In this document: positions 24,936-38,448 of the stretch, piece by piece
Position numbering within the stretch: position 1 is the stretch's first letter
Layout of the letters: the number at the start of each line of letters is the position of its first letter
Assembly: GCA_028023455.1 (NCBI GenBank)
Contig: JAQFVV010006197.1
Coordinates: 20,955,254 to 21,019,253, forward strand
DNA from: Epiperipatus broadwayi
Lineage: Eukaryota; Onychophora; Udeonychophora; Euonychophora; Peripatidae
Direction: 5' to 3'
Length of the DNA stretch: 64,000 bases
Notes under the pieces: generated by a model
What the model was told of the DNA's origin: nothing
What the model saw: only the letters and a program-made list of their open reading frames with translations
The model's database searches: none
Position numbers and translations under genes: made by a program

Positions 24936-26092
24936 ATGGTAAAAAAAAAATCAAAACTGAATTATTTATGTAAATTACTTATTTATTATTAAAACTCACT
25001 TATATAAAATATTGCTCTGAAAAATATTTCAACTATATAATTTTTCCTGATTGTTTCTATAAATTTTACAATTAATAAATATTTTAATTATAAACTTGGA
25101 GTGCTAATAGAAAACACAATAACTTCGTTCATAATGGTATCAGGTATAGTGATCATTCAACATCTTCACTTTGTACTTATTATTTTAAAATTCAAAATTA
25201 CCATATTATAAAAATCTTAGAATTGTTCTTAAGAAATTGTGCTTAAGAAATAGGCAATAGTAAACCAACTTAGTGGAAAATAAAAATGTTTGTAAACTCA
25301 CACCAAGACCCCCCAAATTATATAACAAAAATTATATCAAATAAAAAAGCTATATTTTAAATACAAAAATCAGCAGTTAAAAAATTTAATAAAATAATAT
25401 AAAAACTATAAATAATATATATATATTTTTAATGTTATAACTGAGCCCCAAATTATCTGAATAAGCACATCAATTCCATTCAGTTAATTGAGTTGAGACA
25501 CATGCACACCTCAGTTGTAATTGTCAAAGATTCATTAATTCTAGAGTGCCCTGTGTGGACTAACACAATGCTAGAAAGGCAGGCTTGGGAATAAAAGGCC
25601 ATGATCACAGTTTAGCTGTCATTCCAATCTTCCAACCACCACAACCTCTCAAATGATAAACCATTCAATCCCTATTAATTTCACAAATATTAAATGTTGA
25701 TTGCAGTAGATAGAGATTATGAATACTACTCAATACTTCTATTTGTAATTTTATTGTCTATTAGTCTTTGGCATGGAAACAAATATTCTTTATATTCTGG
25801 AATGACTATTACCACAAGATGACAAATTTGTAGGCATGTACTGCTTTTAATAAATTATATAGTACATTAGTGATAAACTAATTCTTTGAGGTAAATAGTT
25901 GCATATTATAAGCACATTAGAGACAATGCTAATAAAAACCATTTTTATTTAACTGATAAACCAGTAATATATTGTGCTACCATGGAAGATTCATACTGTG
26001 ACTTGTAGATTCCAGTATAATCTGAAATAATAGGCTGGAAGGCTAACATAAATTCTAAAATGGATATATTTTTAGATGGATATTATGTAATA

Positions 26093-27083
26093 CCATATTT
26101 ACTGATATATATGATGCAGCAGCACATAAGATTCACCACTTTTTTTATACACATTTTTAAGAAAAAAAATAATTTTCTACATTTTTTCATGAATTTCCAT
26201 AATGATTTACTGTACCAATTTTATAGTTATTTATACCTACAAAAAATCTAACTAGTGAATGTTTGCAATTAGGCCCCTTTTAATCTTCAAAATATAAAAT
26301 TCATCTCCAGAGCTAAATGAAGAATCACTTGAAGCCTTTTCCTCAGAAACTTTGGGGCTTTGTATAACAAATCATTCTTTGTATGATTAAGTGAGTTACT
26401 AATTCCACATTTCTTAAATGACTTTAAAATTGTCTCATGTTTTGCAGCATCCCATGAAATTTTGACCATTCACAAATCTGCGAAATGCCAAGCCTCTTTC
26501 TTATTCCTTATGGTGTCAATTACAAAATCTATAGACTGCATCCAACTGTTCTATTACTCCTTTATCAATCCTTTAAATGGTTTATTAATGCAGACATCTA
26601 AAAGTTGAAGCTGGTTTATTAGGCTATCTGGAATTACAGCTAATTGTGTTTTAGGTTAGTTGATTTTATTTTTCACAGCTTCTGTTCTGCGACTCCTAAA
26701 CTGATCCCATACTAGAAAAGCAATTTCTTTAACAGTCCATCGGAATGCCTAGACTACACACACTGTCTATCCACAATTTCATCTCCCCCTTCATCCATCC
26801 AACCCTTAGGATGAATGTGCACAAACACATCTTTAGACAGTTTTTTCTTGGGCAACTTATTATATTTACGTATCAGAAAAAAAATTATGTAAACAATTTA
26901 TTACAAACCATTGTTTCACAAAAGGACAAAATGAAATAGAATATATGTATACTAATATAAACCAGAAGTTTTAGATAACTGAATTTCAAATCATAATTTT
27001 GATTACCAGTGCATAAGATGCACCCCATATTTTAGACATATTTTGAGGGAAAAAAAGTGTGTCCTATATGCCAGAAAATACGG
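26093..27083 (-). mobile_element. Tigger/pogo DNA transposon, internally deleted and decayed
   Basis: Ends are related inverted repeats (CCATATTTACTGATATAT at the left; on the minus strand CCGTATTTTCTGGCATATA at the right) flanked by TA, the target of Tc1/mariner-pogo elements. This CCGTATTTTC-GCATATAAGAC-type end is typical of Tigger-like elements. The transposase relic inside is on the minus strand (separate entry). Full Tigger elements are about 2.4 kb, so more than half, including the DNA-binding domain, is missing. Confidence 0.8.
26281..26880 (-). pseudogene. Tigger/pogo transposase C-terminal fragment
   Basis: Read with several frameshifts and stops, the minus strand gives in order: KLPKKKLSKDVFVHIHPKGW, then MDE; LLVWDQFRSRRTEAVKNKI, matching the LLVWDSFRAHLTE motif that holds the second catalytic Asp; LAVIPDSLINQLQLLDVCIN, then KPFKGLI, matching AVIPGGLTS-LQPLDVSVNKPFK; and ISWDAAKHETILKSFKKCGI near the end. 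This is the DDE half of a pogo-superfamily transposase. It is clearly inactive: stops, frameshifts and no N-terminal domain. Confidence 0.85.
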
Positions 27084-27085
27084 TA

Positions 27086-30000
27086 AATATTAATGCACTT
27101 TTGTTTATGATAATGTTCTGAATCTACTAATACATTGGCTGGAGAAATATGAAAATAGTATTGAAAAATTTGACAGATTTCTCTAAAAAAAAATATGGAA
27201 AATATTCATTCACTAAAAATTGTCATGATAGACTTCTCAGCATTTACAATAAAGCCAAAATCTTAAATGAAATCTTAAATTAGTTGGGAGTTTTTTTTAT
27301 ATAAAATTAGGTATAACGATAGCATCACTTATGTAGACCATAGTTTTTATTTCTGACTTTTAATTAAAGGATCAATTATATTTTCAAGCCTTCTTATTAA
27401 AAATTCAGTGTAAATAACAAACAAAAGCAGGGAAGAAATAATCATAGATTCAAATTACTGTATATTTCTTTTTATGATGATAACCATTTACGGAGACATT
27501 TTACGTTAGTTGTTCATTCATATGATTATAAAAGGTCATCAGAAAATAACTTTATGAAATAGATGGTTAATTATAAATGTACTGATCCTATCATAAATAC
27601 ACAATTAAAATGGGGTGCTAATTAAATCTCATCTTTTTTGCATAACTATTATCTTCTAATATGTTTAGAATGGCATTGATAATGTTTCGTTTAGACATAG
27701 CAGAACTATGTATTTTGAAATTTGTCTGAGAGTTACAATTTTATATCTGATTAAATAAACTACTTGTAAAATATATTTTTTACTTAAATATGGGCCATAC
27801 ATGATATATCATACCTTGTGCATGTTTCTATCAAATATTTTTTTCCTATTAAATTTAGTTCACATTTTATTGGTTCCAGGCACAGTCCCTCAAAGAAAAA
27901 CAATGAAAGAGAAGAAAAATTCATTACTTAGTCAAATTCTGGATGATTAAGCTTTAAGCAATTATCCATTCCTGTTTTATTATTTAGATAATAGTAGCTG
28001 AATATCATTTATCAACTTATGTATCAAAGGTGAACTAGGTTGGATATGTGCCAGTTATCTGGAAAAAAAAAATGCTAAGCCAGTTAAATTTTTTTCAAGT
28101 TTACTCACCCAAATTCAAACCTAGATCATAAATATGATATAGAGATATCATGATTATAACTTGGTGGACATAGTAGACAGATATGATATTAGTGCACGAT
28201 TAGAGCTTTCTAAACAGTAATGATAAAATCATCAGAACATGTTCAAAATTGAATCTTTTTACTTCCTGTATGTACATCACGGCAAAAGTAAAATCTTTAA
28301 CAAGGTCAGCAATTTTAACCAAATTTAAGACCAAACCTAATTAGCTTATTAAGTTAAAAATAAAGACAAACATAATATTACTTGGATCAACATAATTTTG
28401 TTTAGATATCAATATTATTTTTAATTTCTGTTTCTTCCAATAAAGATTGCAATATCTTTTATTATGTTGGTACATATGTTAAATTCTTTATCTGAAGAAA
28501 TAAAGGAAAGATTAAGCAATAGGATTCCACAACCATGCAATAATATTCGATGATTGTAGGTAAGAATTGTCATTGTTTGCGGACTTCTTAAACACAATTT
28601 GTCCAAAAATATTAATATTTACAATATATCTTAAAAATTCAATGAAAAACTTATTACTTATACTGAAATCCATGACTGAATTTGAACAGTCTTTCAAACA
28701 CTTTTATTTTTGTTATTTATTTTATCCTTATTTATCATATCATTGTATATCTAAGTAAACCCTATTAACCATTTAATGCTGATTCTCATTTGAAAGCTTT
28801 AGTATTTTCATCATTTTGCAACAAACTTTTTTCTTGGCTAGATTTACAAATTATCTACACCATATTGAGCAACTGCTAACATCATTTTTTATATAATTTT
28901 TAAAAAATTATCATTACATTTTTCAATAGTAATTGAATATTTGTAGTAAAGACTTACTTCATTATATGTATGCACACAACACACACACATTCAAAAGCTT
29001 TACGGTGCAATGACAATTCATCTGCTTACTACATCGATGACTTTTGTTCAAATCTGAACTGAGTAAATGAGAACATTTTTTCAAGTAGACTTTGAATTTT
29101 TTTTTCATATAGGCTGTTGAAAGCCGTTCCCTTAACCATCCAATCGGAATTGATAAATCGGTAACCAGCTATTTTTAATTAAATAGTAAAACAAAAATGG
29201 AAATCATTCAAACTCTCACCATCTGACAATTGGCTAGCCTGGTATGCTCCCCCCTCCCCCCTTCACTGCTATTCAATATGAAGTGATTGGAGAGATCTTT
29301 GCTCAGTAAAAGTCTTTGCCTATACATATAAACATATTATAACAGTAGAATTATAGAGGATATTATTTAACACATAAAAAAAGAGAATGTTAGATAGCTT
29401 AACTGAGTGAAAAAAGGGAATTATTATGAGATAAAGCAAATAAAAAAAGTCACACTAGATTTAAATGAGGAAAAATGAATAAAAAACTTATTGGTAGCAA
29501 AATATTTTTGAAATTAATGAGTAGGTAAAAATTGGATATTACAAAATGAATTTTTTGATTGGAAAACAATTTATATTTATTTTATGTAATTACGTTATGT
29601 AAAAACCAGTAGCTTTAGAATTCAAACTCCAATTTTATAAGCTCAAATGTTGAAAGTATAGAGAAAAAAAAAATAATTTCAAGTAAAATTATTATAAATT
29701 GTGTTTGTGTTCAATAAATTTAATTATATTAATCATTAAGAAAAAATGTAAATGAGAGAAAGATTGACTGAAAAAATAAGCTAAGATCATCAAATTTTTT
29801 TTAAAAAAAACATGTATGTAGAATTGCTTTTGATTTGAGATCAACACAGATTATTGCATGAGAAGGCTGTGGCATATAATGAGCTTAAAATATCACCATA
29901 AATAGTTGAAATTACTCCTAATCAATTGAGATAAAGTCAGTTGTTGGTTGTTATTTAAGGATAATTAGGAGTCTAAGAAACCATGTGTTGCAAGGTATTG

Positions 30001-31530
30001 AATATATTATGACTTTCCGGAGAACTAGTAGAAATGACTGCAAAATTGAGAACTGATATCAGGATTATCAATAGAACAAACCAAAGCCAGCACTGAAAAC
30101 CATAAGTTGTCATTATTGTTTTCAATTATATAAAGATATGTGCTAAATGCAAACCTTAGATAAATCACTGCCTACTGTCTGGAAGTGACTAATCATGAAT
30201 GAAGTATGGGATACAGAGCATTAGAAAATGATACAGCGTGCCTATTGTCTGTCATTTATAATACAAGGTGCTCTGAGTCAATAGACTAACTATAAACAAA
30301 AGAGATAAATCAAAATTCAACAAAATTATTAACATGGAGTCAATGTTGTGACTAAAACTCAACTTGTAAAGGATAAAATTCAGCAAAACTATTGGTATAG
30401 AAGACTTATGTTAAAAATGAAGAATTCTTTGCAGACTTTTAAAAGAATATTTTCTTAAAATTCCATTGTACACAGTTAAATTAACATAATGCTAAAGATA
30501 ATATCAAAGGATGACACTAAATAGGATGAAAGCAACTTGATTTATATTATACTTATTAATTAAAATCAATAATTATAATTGATTACAATATTTTCAATAT
30601 GCTAGCAATAATTTTGAAAATAGAAGAAGTAATTTGTATAATTTTTTATCACTATTTTTTTCCTCTTTTTAAGATTTTGTAATATTTTCTATTTTTTTTT
30701 TTTTTTACAATATTCTTTTTTTCTAAACATGAAATGCTAAACAATATACTTTTTTCACATTGAGAAATTTATTTCATTAATTTATTGTATATAATTAACA
30801 AGTGACTGAAGAGAGTTTGTGCATATACCTTTGAATAATTTTTGTTTGTTTGTTTGTTTTAATTAAGGGCAATCAAATAAGATAGCAAGCAAAATCAAGA
30901 CTATGTGCAGATATTCAAACTATAAGGATGATTTAAATATTTGTCTATACATGCAACATGATTTTTGTAATTTAAAATTCTTTATCATTTTTCTAATTTG
31001 TTATTATTATAATATTATTTTAAATTTTAATAGTAGGAGTTATAGCTACTTTTCATTCTATATTGTAATGACATGAAGAAATTGGGGTAATCGTACTCAA
31101 AATCATCATCAATCCCAAGTCAAATGATAAAATTTAAATTTACAAATAATAATGAATAACTATGAAGAATGAACATAAGAGATCAACATCTTGAAAATTT
31201 GAACTTTAAATAACATCATTACTTCTTTAATATTTTAAAATATATTTGCATAATTATACTTTGCTTGACTAAATTGGATATTATCAACTATATTTGTTCA
31301 TCCAAACTATTTGATTCTCTGAACAATCTTTGAGTTCAATTAATTCAAAATCGATGACTATTATTCTTAAAGAATATTAATATCCCAAAGGCAAAAAAAA
31401 AGAGACTACAAATAATTATTTACCACTATCATACAGAGTATCAGAGAATGTGAAAGATCTGAATTCAGAAATTTCTGTAAACTACAATTTCTATAGCCTT
31501 TTCTAATCATCTAAACTCACAATGAAAAAT
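27086..31530. other. AT-rich intronic stretch with nothing recognised
   Basis: No coding match. Weak tRNA-like pieces near 28150-28210 and 29000-29050 (TTGTTCAAATCTG) are not strong enough to call. Confidence 0.5.
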
Positions 31531-31539
31531 TAAGAACTT

Positions 31540-33000
31540 CACATTTTAATTTCAGAAAGAGTTAAAAACCTATAGAAGAACTTTGCTAGATTTATATATC
31601 TAAAGTAAACACTAGATTTAGTTTAAATAAAATAAAGCAGGCTGGATTTAGACTGGAAAGAAGCTGCCAAGAAAAAGTTTTATCTTCAAGTCTAAATTTA
31701 TGATTCTATTTGAAAAATGCTTCAAAAAATTTTAAAATTCTTAAATGTAGGAAAAATATTAATTTACTTAACAAAATACTTAAAAAAGTGAAGCTTGCAA
31801 AGTATTATTAAAAGTTATATGGCTAAGCACTTTTGGAGAACTTAAGTCTCCATATTCATAGCCTACATTAATTGAAGTTTAGCGATGATTTATGCAAAAT
31901 TTATTCAAATTTAAATCACCGCTAAACTTCAATTAATGTAGACTATGAATATGGAGACTTAAGTTATCCGAAAGTGCTTAACCATATAACTTTTAATAAT
32001 ACTTTGCAAGCTTCACTTTTTTGCATAAAGCGCAGGTAAATTACTTACTACTCAAAGGTGAAGTAGAAAACTAGTATTTTATAACAAAATACTCTCCAAT
32101 AAAAAAAACATTAACTGACATTAAATAAAAATTGCAGTAGATACAAAATTTTAAGAACCCTTTATCCAGAAATTAGGTTTTTCATTCTACTTTATTTTAA
32201 TATATTCATCAGTAATCTTCCCAGAAACAAAATGCAGGAAATTCGTCTATGCTGATAATATTTTGATTTTTCAAAACAGGTCCATTTTAAAAAAAAACCC
32301 TCAACAAGAATAAAAAAATATTAGAAATCTTTTTCAATGACTGGAGTCCTATTTCTAGTCCAATCAAGACAGTATGCTTAATTTTTATATAATCAACAGA
32401 AAAATATCTCATAATCTGAATGTATTTTTTTCCAATAAAAAATGAACAAATCCTATACATCATGCTATTTAGAAATAAACCTTGGATTAATTATAGTCTA
32501 ATTTATTTTTTTTATTTATCAAAGGTTAGATTAAAATTTTCTAGGAATAACCTTAGGATAGTGTTGCAAGTGTTTTATAGACAGCTTCTCTAGCAGAAAC
32601 ATATTCTACTGACAAAAACTGTACTCTTATTTGGAGAAAAAATTCTCACATTAAATTTCTGGATATTTAATTAAATATTACCATAAGAAATATTACTGGT
32701 ATACTCAAATCTTCAGTAGCTTCCTGTTCATTCACATATTTCTACCAAATATCAGAGGTTGCTTCATAGAAAATGTTAGGTAAATTGATCTTGCTAGTAT
32801 CTCAAGCTATAATTTCACCTACTAAGATTCATCTCAAATCAAGATCACTTTCTGGATATTAAATCAAGAATCTATAATCAAAAAATTATCACATAAAATG
32901 TGAAAATTTTATTGAAATTCTAAACAAGTTTATTTTTCTAAATCCAATAACAAAGTCATTTGGATTTGATTTTCCTAGACCCAACAAAATTCTCATCAAA
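31540..33000 (+). pseudogene. Decayed jockey/CR1-like LINE reverse transcriptase, split by a foldback
   Basis: Broken frames keep AGFRLERSCQEKVL near 31640 (for AGFRPGRSC-DQV), then after the insert at 31781-32081 a FVYADNILIF-type segment near 32240-32275 (the polymerase box, with Asn for the second Asp) and FLDIQLNITIRNITGILKS-like sequence near 32650-32720, matching the DVQLN-TMR-ISG-L-STP-PWLPVLSNI segment common in jockey/CR1-group elements. Many stops; long dead. The family differs from the RTE at 38 kb. Assignment is by motif order only. Confidence 0.6.
31781..32081. mobile_element. Foldback insert, 301 bp, with 12-bp target duplication
   Basis: Arms 31782-31884 and 31920-32022 (about 103 bp each, roughly 94% complementary), a 35-base loop, then a tail of about 59 bases. 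Flanked by TAACAAAATACT at 31769-31780 and 32082-32093. It interrupts the LINE relic, so it is younger than that LINE. Confidence 0.8.
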
Positions 33001-34353
33001 GCATTTAGGACAATTCATAGTATATGAATAAACAAACCATAAACTATAAAAATAATGATTATCAAGTCTATGCCTGTCAATGGCAAAGTGAAGAATTTAA
33101 TAAAGTCATTAGTAAATCTATTTTTTATTTGAAATCTTTATAATTTCTTTTTTGTTTTGCTGATAGTTAAGCTGTCCAAAACAAACAAATAATGATATTT
33201 AATATACTATTGTAAGGACATAATATCACGAACAGGACATATGAATAAAGAAATGCAATAATCTTCATACAAAAGCATTTTATGGCGAAATGTAGTCTAG
33301 CTTTTGTGGTAGAATCAGATTCCATTATTAAGATTATTACAAAAAAATGTTAACTTACAAACATGTAATTATTGTGATTCTATAATCGATTTATATAATC
33401 TTTTATATGAAAACAATCATTCCTATATTCAAACAGGACCCCCATATGAATCAACATTTACCAATGGGTTTTTAAATCCAACAAAATTTTTATTCATCAT
33501 CTCATGTTAAGACAAACTATGAAACAATTTAACTATGAAACAATTTAACATTGTGCTGTATCTGAAAGTATTAATATTATTTGAGGGTTTGATTTATATA
33601 ATTGTTTTTGTAAAATTCACATTTAATTTTGTATTATTCATCTTTCTTTCAATTTTTTTGTTTTTTCATCTGAAGTTTATTTACAGATAGTTGCTATTAA
33701 TGAATTCATGGTATATAATTAATTAGTTATACAAAATTTTTGATGACCTGAAAAATTGGCTTGATCATTATTTTACAATAAATATATAGTCTCTAAAAAA
33801 TTAGTTGTCTCTTATAAAATATTATAAATAATGAAAATCTGATGTGAAAATTTCACTCGATCTCATGAATATGATTAAATTAAAAGAAACTTGAAGCTGT
33901 GAATATTAATTAATGAATAGAATATTCCTGGATCACTTCCTATCATAAAAAACCATATATATATATATAAAAGGATAGGAGAAAAGTCTTGATCTGACCA
34001 ATATTGCTTTTGCTATTGTACAAAATGTTTATATAAAACCACACACAGTAAATAATCAAACAAATTATTGCCAAAATATTGAAATAAAGTATTAATTTTT
34101 ACTCTTATACAAATTGATTAAATTCATAGTAATTCATCAGTAAAAAAACATGTGATCAAATAAATAAGTATTAAAAATCAGATAATTAAACAACTTTTTT
34201 TTTCTTTTTAAGAATTTCAAAAACTGAAATTTATAATTAGATAGCAAAAATGGAAGATATGTTGATGAAGACCTTGTGAGGTTTGACCAATCTAATGCTT
34301 ATTTATTAAATAAAAAAATATAAAATTCATCAGCAAAATAAGAAATAAGTTAT
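33001..34353. other. AT-rich intronic stretch with nothing recognised
   Basis: No supported gene or repeat; a 16-base direct repeat (ACTATGAAACAATTTA) at 33519-33550 is the only local structure noted. Confidence 0.4.
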
Positions 34354-34366
34354 CTAAAATCTATAT

Positions 34367-34620
34367 AAATAAATCACCAACTCTGTTCCAAATGTAAATA
34401 TCCAACACATATATAAATATTATACAGAGTAAAAAAAATTTAAATAAAAAATAAGTACAAATAAATATGTAATATGAATGTCCCATTTAGCATGCACTGG
34501 AATATTAATTGTTCAGTTTAAATTAGTGGCCATGAATCTGGTATACGGTACCGAAAGTGCTTGGTGAGTATTTATTTTTAATTTTTTTACTCTGTGTAAT
34601 ATTTATAAATGTGTTGGATA
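34367..34620. mobile_element. Foldback insert, 254 bp, with 13-bp target duplication
   Basis: Arms of about 58 bp (34399-34458 and 34564-34620) with a loop of about 105 bases. Flanked by CTAAAATCTATAT at 34354-34366 and 34621-34633. The loop has GGTATACGGTACC followed by GAAAG, a stem II/GAAA-like arrangement. Confidence 0.75.
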
Positions 34621-35885
34621 CTAAAATCTATATGTAAAAAGGTAGAACAACTTTTAAATATCTCACTGCTATGTTGTATGGGAATTAAATTCATACAGTT
34701 TTTATTTTGATAAATTAAAATGATATTTACAATTAAATATATTAAAAATATAGGACATTATTTCCCTTATCCAATTAATATGAAGGCCTTTCAAAATAAT
34801 AATAGCATCTGCATAATCAGTTGAATGATCTTACTAGTTAATTATCTTTGTACCTTCAAAGAGCAGAGACTCCATGAGACAATATATTACCAGAGTTGAC
34901 AATTACTAGGTGATGAGAATTTAAACTAGTCTTGATTACTGATTTATCATGAGACAGCAAGCTGTTTATTATTGGCTGATGATCCGAAACTTGCTGGGAA
35001 AAAAATTTAAGTTTAATTGGCCTAGATTTGAACCACACCCTTGACATTTAAAAATTTATATAATTTTTAAAAAAAATACATTAACATTTTCTAGATTGTG
35101 ACACTCGTAAAAAATATGGGGCCTTAATCCATGAAACTCTTTTCATATGCCAATGAATATTGCTTGGAATGTACAAATTACAATAAACCAATTCAAATAA
35201 GGCTGTTTGGATATCTCCACTGATTTGACATTCATCCTAATAAAAAATACTGTCTAATCTATTCACATGCAAGTGGATGGAATCATTTTATATCTACAAC
35301 ATGAACTATTTTGACACTAGAGGATGTTGCCTTAATGTAGATACCACTTGAAAGTTTATTATTCCAATTATTATTTATAACATATTTTATAATATCTTAT
35401 TCTATTGGAGCCTATTCTTTACAATGAATTTTGAATATAAAATACTGTAACTTAAAAGTAAGTTTTATCAAGAACTGATTTTCTAAAAATTGTTAAACAT
35501 GCATGCATATATATATATATACTGTATATCTACTAATAATATTAATAGAGATTTTCAAGCAGTTTATGGTCCTAATGAGCTATCCTTAATAAAGCAAATC
35601 AAAATACTGACTATAAGCATGCCACATATTCTAGGAATATATCATTTTTAGAAAAAACAAATTAGGCATGAGAAATTAAAAATTAAATCATTACTGACAA
35701 TTCTATATATAGATATCAATACAAAATTTACTGTAAAGATGTAGACATCGTACAACAAATGTAATTTTTGATTACAAAATGGTAAGTGTGTGTCTATAGT
35801 TTAAAAGTTTGCTGAAACAAGTTCTGATATTTGTATATATTTGGGGATGTCTTAAATAAATAAATAATCATAAGTAATATCTTAC

Positions 35886-36025
35886 CAAATCATGCTTACT
35901 ATTTGCAGCAGGTGACATATGTCCTCGAGACCATCCACTTTTCCAATAATCATCATTAGTTGCAGAGAAGATGGATTCTACATTAGGATCTGGTTTAAAA
36001 TTACACTGTTTTCTATCCACAGATC
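35886..36025 (-). CDS. EXOG: EXOG exon 3: catalytic SRGH motif
   Basis: 140 bases between a TTTAG acceptor and a GTAAGA donor, entering with two bases of a Gly codon and leaving in phase 0; residues 84-130. It contains DRKQCNFKPDPN, then DDYWKSGWSRGHMSPAANSK. SRGH is the EXOG form of the DRGH active-site signature of beta-beta-alpha metal nucleases; the His (about residue 119) is the general base. Ser in place of Asp at the first position is normal for EXOG and argues against EndoG. No stop or frameshift is present, and the key residues are intact, so the gene looks functional in this part. Confidence 0.94.
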
Positions 36026-36098
36026 CTAAATTTTGAGATAAAAAGTTGTACATTCAAAAATGAAAAACACAGAAAAAAATATGATTATCAAGTTGTAC

Positions 36099-36245
36099 CT
36101 TCTAAATTTTCTTTGACAATATATTCAGCGACCCATATAGGAATTCGTCTATGCTGATCATAGCTCACTGCATGATTTGTATAACACAAAATATCTGGAC
36201 TTTTTTGGGGAATTCCATACTTTAAAATTCTGCCAGTACGGCATT
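36099..36245 (-). CDS. EXOG: EXOG exon 2: N-terminal part of the nuclease domain
   Basis: 147 bases between a TATAG acceptor and a GTACAA donor, phase 1 at both ends, coding residues 36-83 of the assembled protein. It carries the stretch LKYGIPQKSPDILCYTNHAV followed by SYDQHRRIPIWVAEYI. The block YTNHA-SYDQ--R-P-WV-E is diagnostic for EXOG-type members of the DNA/RNA non-specific endonuclease family and separates them from EndoG. It precedes the active site and forms the first strands of the catalytic domain. Only 73 bases (36026-36098) separate it from exon 3, the one short intron found in this gene. The open frame runs on past the acceptor to 36378, but the residues there do not fit the family and belong to intron 1. 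Confidence 0.92.
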
Positions 36246-37301
36246 CTATAATGAGAAAAATATATAAATCATTAGACTTTTTTAATATATAAATTCTCTT
36301 GTCCAGAAAAAAAATTATGAAAATGAGATGAAATTCAACAAGCACACAGAACATCTGGTGAACAGCATATGTTTCCAAAGCAAAATATTAGTTAGTCAGA
36401 TAAAATCTTATACTACACAATGAAGTTGACAAGCAATGTGGCATGGATTAATAAAACTTCTAATATATCACAAAATAGGAAAACTAATTATTAATTATCT
36501 AGTCTCATAAAAAAAATGCCACTGATGAGACAATGAATTGGCCAATCAAGATATTGTTAGAACTATATAGCTATGCATTATCCTGACTATAAGTTTATTA
36601 TTAAAAAACAATAACTACAAAATTATCTGGTAGTGAAACTATGTTATTATGAATTACAGTTCAAACAACTTTATGATTAGGTTGTCCTTAGATGCACAAT
36701 AATACTTCATGCCAGGCAAAAATCAATTATATTCATTATGCCACTTCTAACATGATATACTTCTGATACCTTTCAATTTAGCTATGCAGACTTAAGCCAT
36801 CTCTGATAACGTTGATAACTATTTAACAGGTACTTGTGGTTCTGCAATTGCATAGTAATGGTTCTACTGGCTTACTAAGTCACTGATGACTACCCCAATT
36901 ATGCAACAATAATGATAACTACTACAACTATCATTTCATACCCATCCAATAGTTCTCACTTACTGTTGTAAAGATGCAGTTTTATTATTTGAACAAATTA
37001 ATTCTTCATATATTTCTCTGAAGAATATTGAAACTACCTAGAGTTGATGATGACAAGATTTCCAAGACATCTTAACACTGTTGTATTGCTACATTAATAT
37101 AAAGCTTGCTTACTGATTTTGTTTGTATCTTTTGCAACTTTCCCATCTTGACTATTGTGTATGTATTTAATTATTGATTTACAGTTAATCCTTTTGGGTG
37201 ATCAGTTTCTATATTGATCAATGTGTATACGTATATACACATATCAATAAAGCATCATATGTCGATTATTTTCAGATTTTAGTTACTGACTTTTTATAAT
37301 T

Positions 37302-37370
37302 TAGCTCAGCAGTAGAATAGCAAAATCAGAATTAATAGTTCCTAGATTAATTCTTTACTGAAAAAGAAAA
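37302..37370 (+). repeat. tRNA-derived SINE head fragment
   Basis: TAGCTCAGCAGTAGAATAGC is a good A-box/D-arm match, followed at tRNA spacing by AGTTCCTAGATTAATTC, a decayed B box. Lies in EXOG intron 1. Confidence 0.4.
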
Positions 37371-38448
37371 AAACTGGTTCAGACTAACTTCCATTCTGTT
37401 ATTCTGAAATAAAATGATCCTTCCACAAGAGGGCTTGAGCTTCACACTTATCCCTATGATTATGAGTTATCTAGTATTACAATAGATTGCTCTGGAGAAG
37501 AATAAATAAAGAGAATTACCATTCCTAATGCATCAAATTCTGGAGTAAAAAATTAATTCTAAATTTTTGCAAGATATTATTTTTATTAATTTAATTATTA
37601 TTCTTTTAAAAACAATTAATTTACATTTAAAATCATAATAATTGAAATGTTTCAATTAACACATTTTAGCAAAGCCAACAAATTAATACTAATTACATAT
37701 ATGGAAAAAATAAGTACAATAATTAATATACTATAAACATAATATTTAAGTTTATTGCTTTTGTAATATAAAATTTATGCTGTTTGAAATGTTATTTGGA
37801 TCCAGATGAATGTATTGGTTAACAAATTATAAGCTTTCAGTAGTAATCCTTAATGTGAATGAAATTATTAAATAAAATATTCAGAATTCAAATAATCCAT
37901 TCCATTTTTTCAAGATTTAGTTACAAAATATAAATATGGGACCTTATTGCTTCAAATTAAGAGTGAAGTTAAATACATATTTATGACAATAAACCAGCAA
38001 ATTAATATAAGGATATATAACTAAATTATGTGCATAATTATATATATAATTACGAATATATAAAATAGTAATCATAAAAAATAATTACTTTAATGTATGT
38101 AGAAGCAATCTCATAATGATAATGGAATAGGAACAGGATACATAAAGTTAAATTGAATTTGCCAATAAGCGAATAAGCTTTATTCTCTTCAAAATGAATA
38201 CACATATTGACAAATCTACATGTACTTACTAACTTCATCATCAAACATTATCAAGCCACTGCAGTATGAAGATCTCCCCAAGTTCAATTCATCTTCACTG
38301 ATCTCTAGCCTCTCTTCTCCACATCACCCCTCCACACTTTATTTCATCCATCCATCTGTGGTCTTTTTCTGGGTCTTTTACAATCTCTTGGAATCCAGTT
38401 TAAGATTTCAATCATCTCTTCTAGCAATATGTCCAGCTCAACTCCACT

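Larger units (their letters stand above)
23294..35885 (-). other. EXOG intron 3 (about 12.6 kb)
   Basis: Runs from the GTAAGA donor of exon 3 to the CTACAG acceptor of exon 4. It contains foldbacks at 23.4, 24.0, 31.8 and 34.4 kb, an RTE tail at 24.7 kb, the Tigger relic at 26.1-27.1 kb and a decayed LINE at 31.5-33 kb. I see no other coding exon in it. Confidence 0.85.

Noticed and set aside
36246-36378. N-terminal extension of EXOG exon 2 with its own Met
   Set aside because: The residues do not match EXOG, and the TATAG acceptor joins exon 1 in frame.
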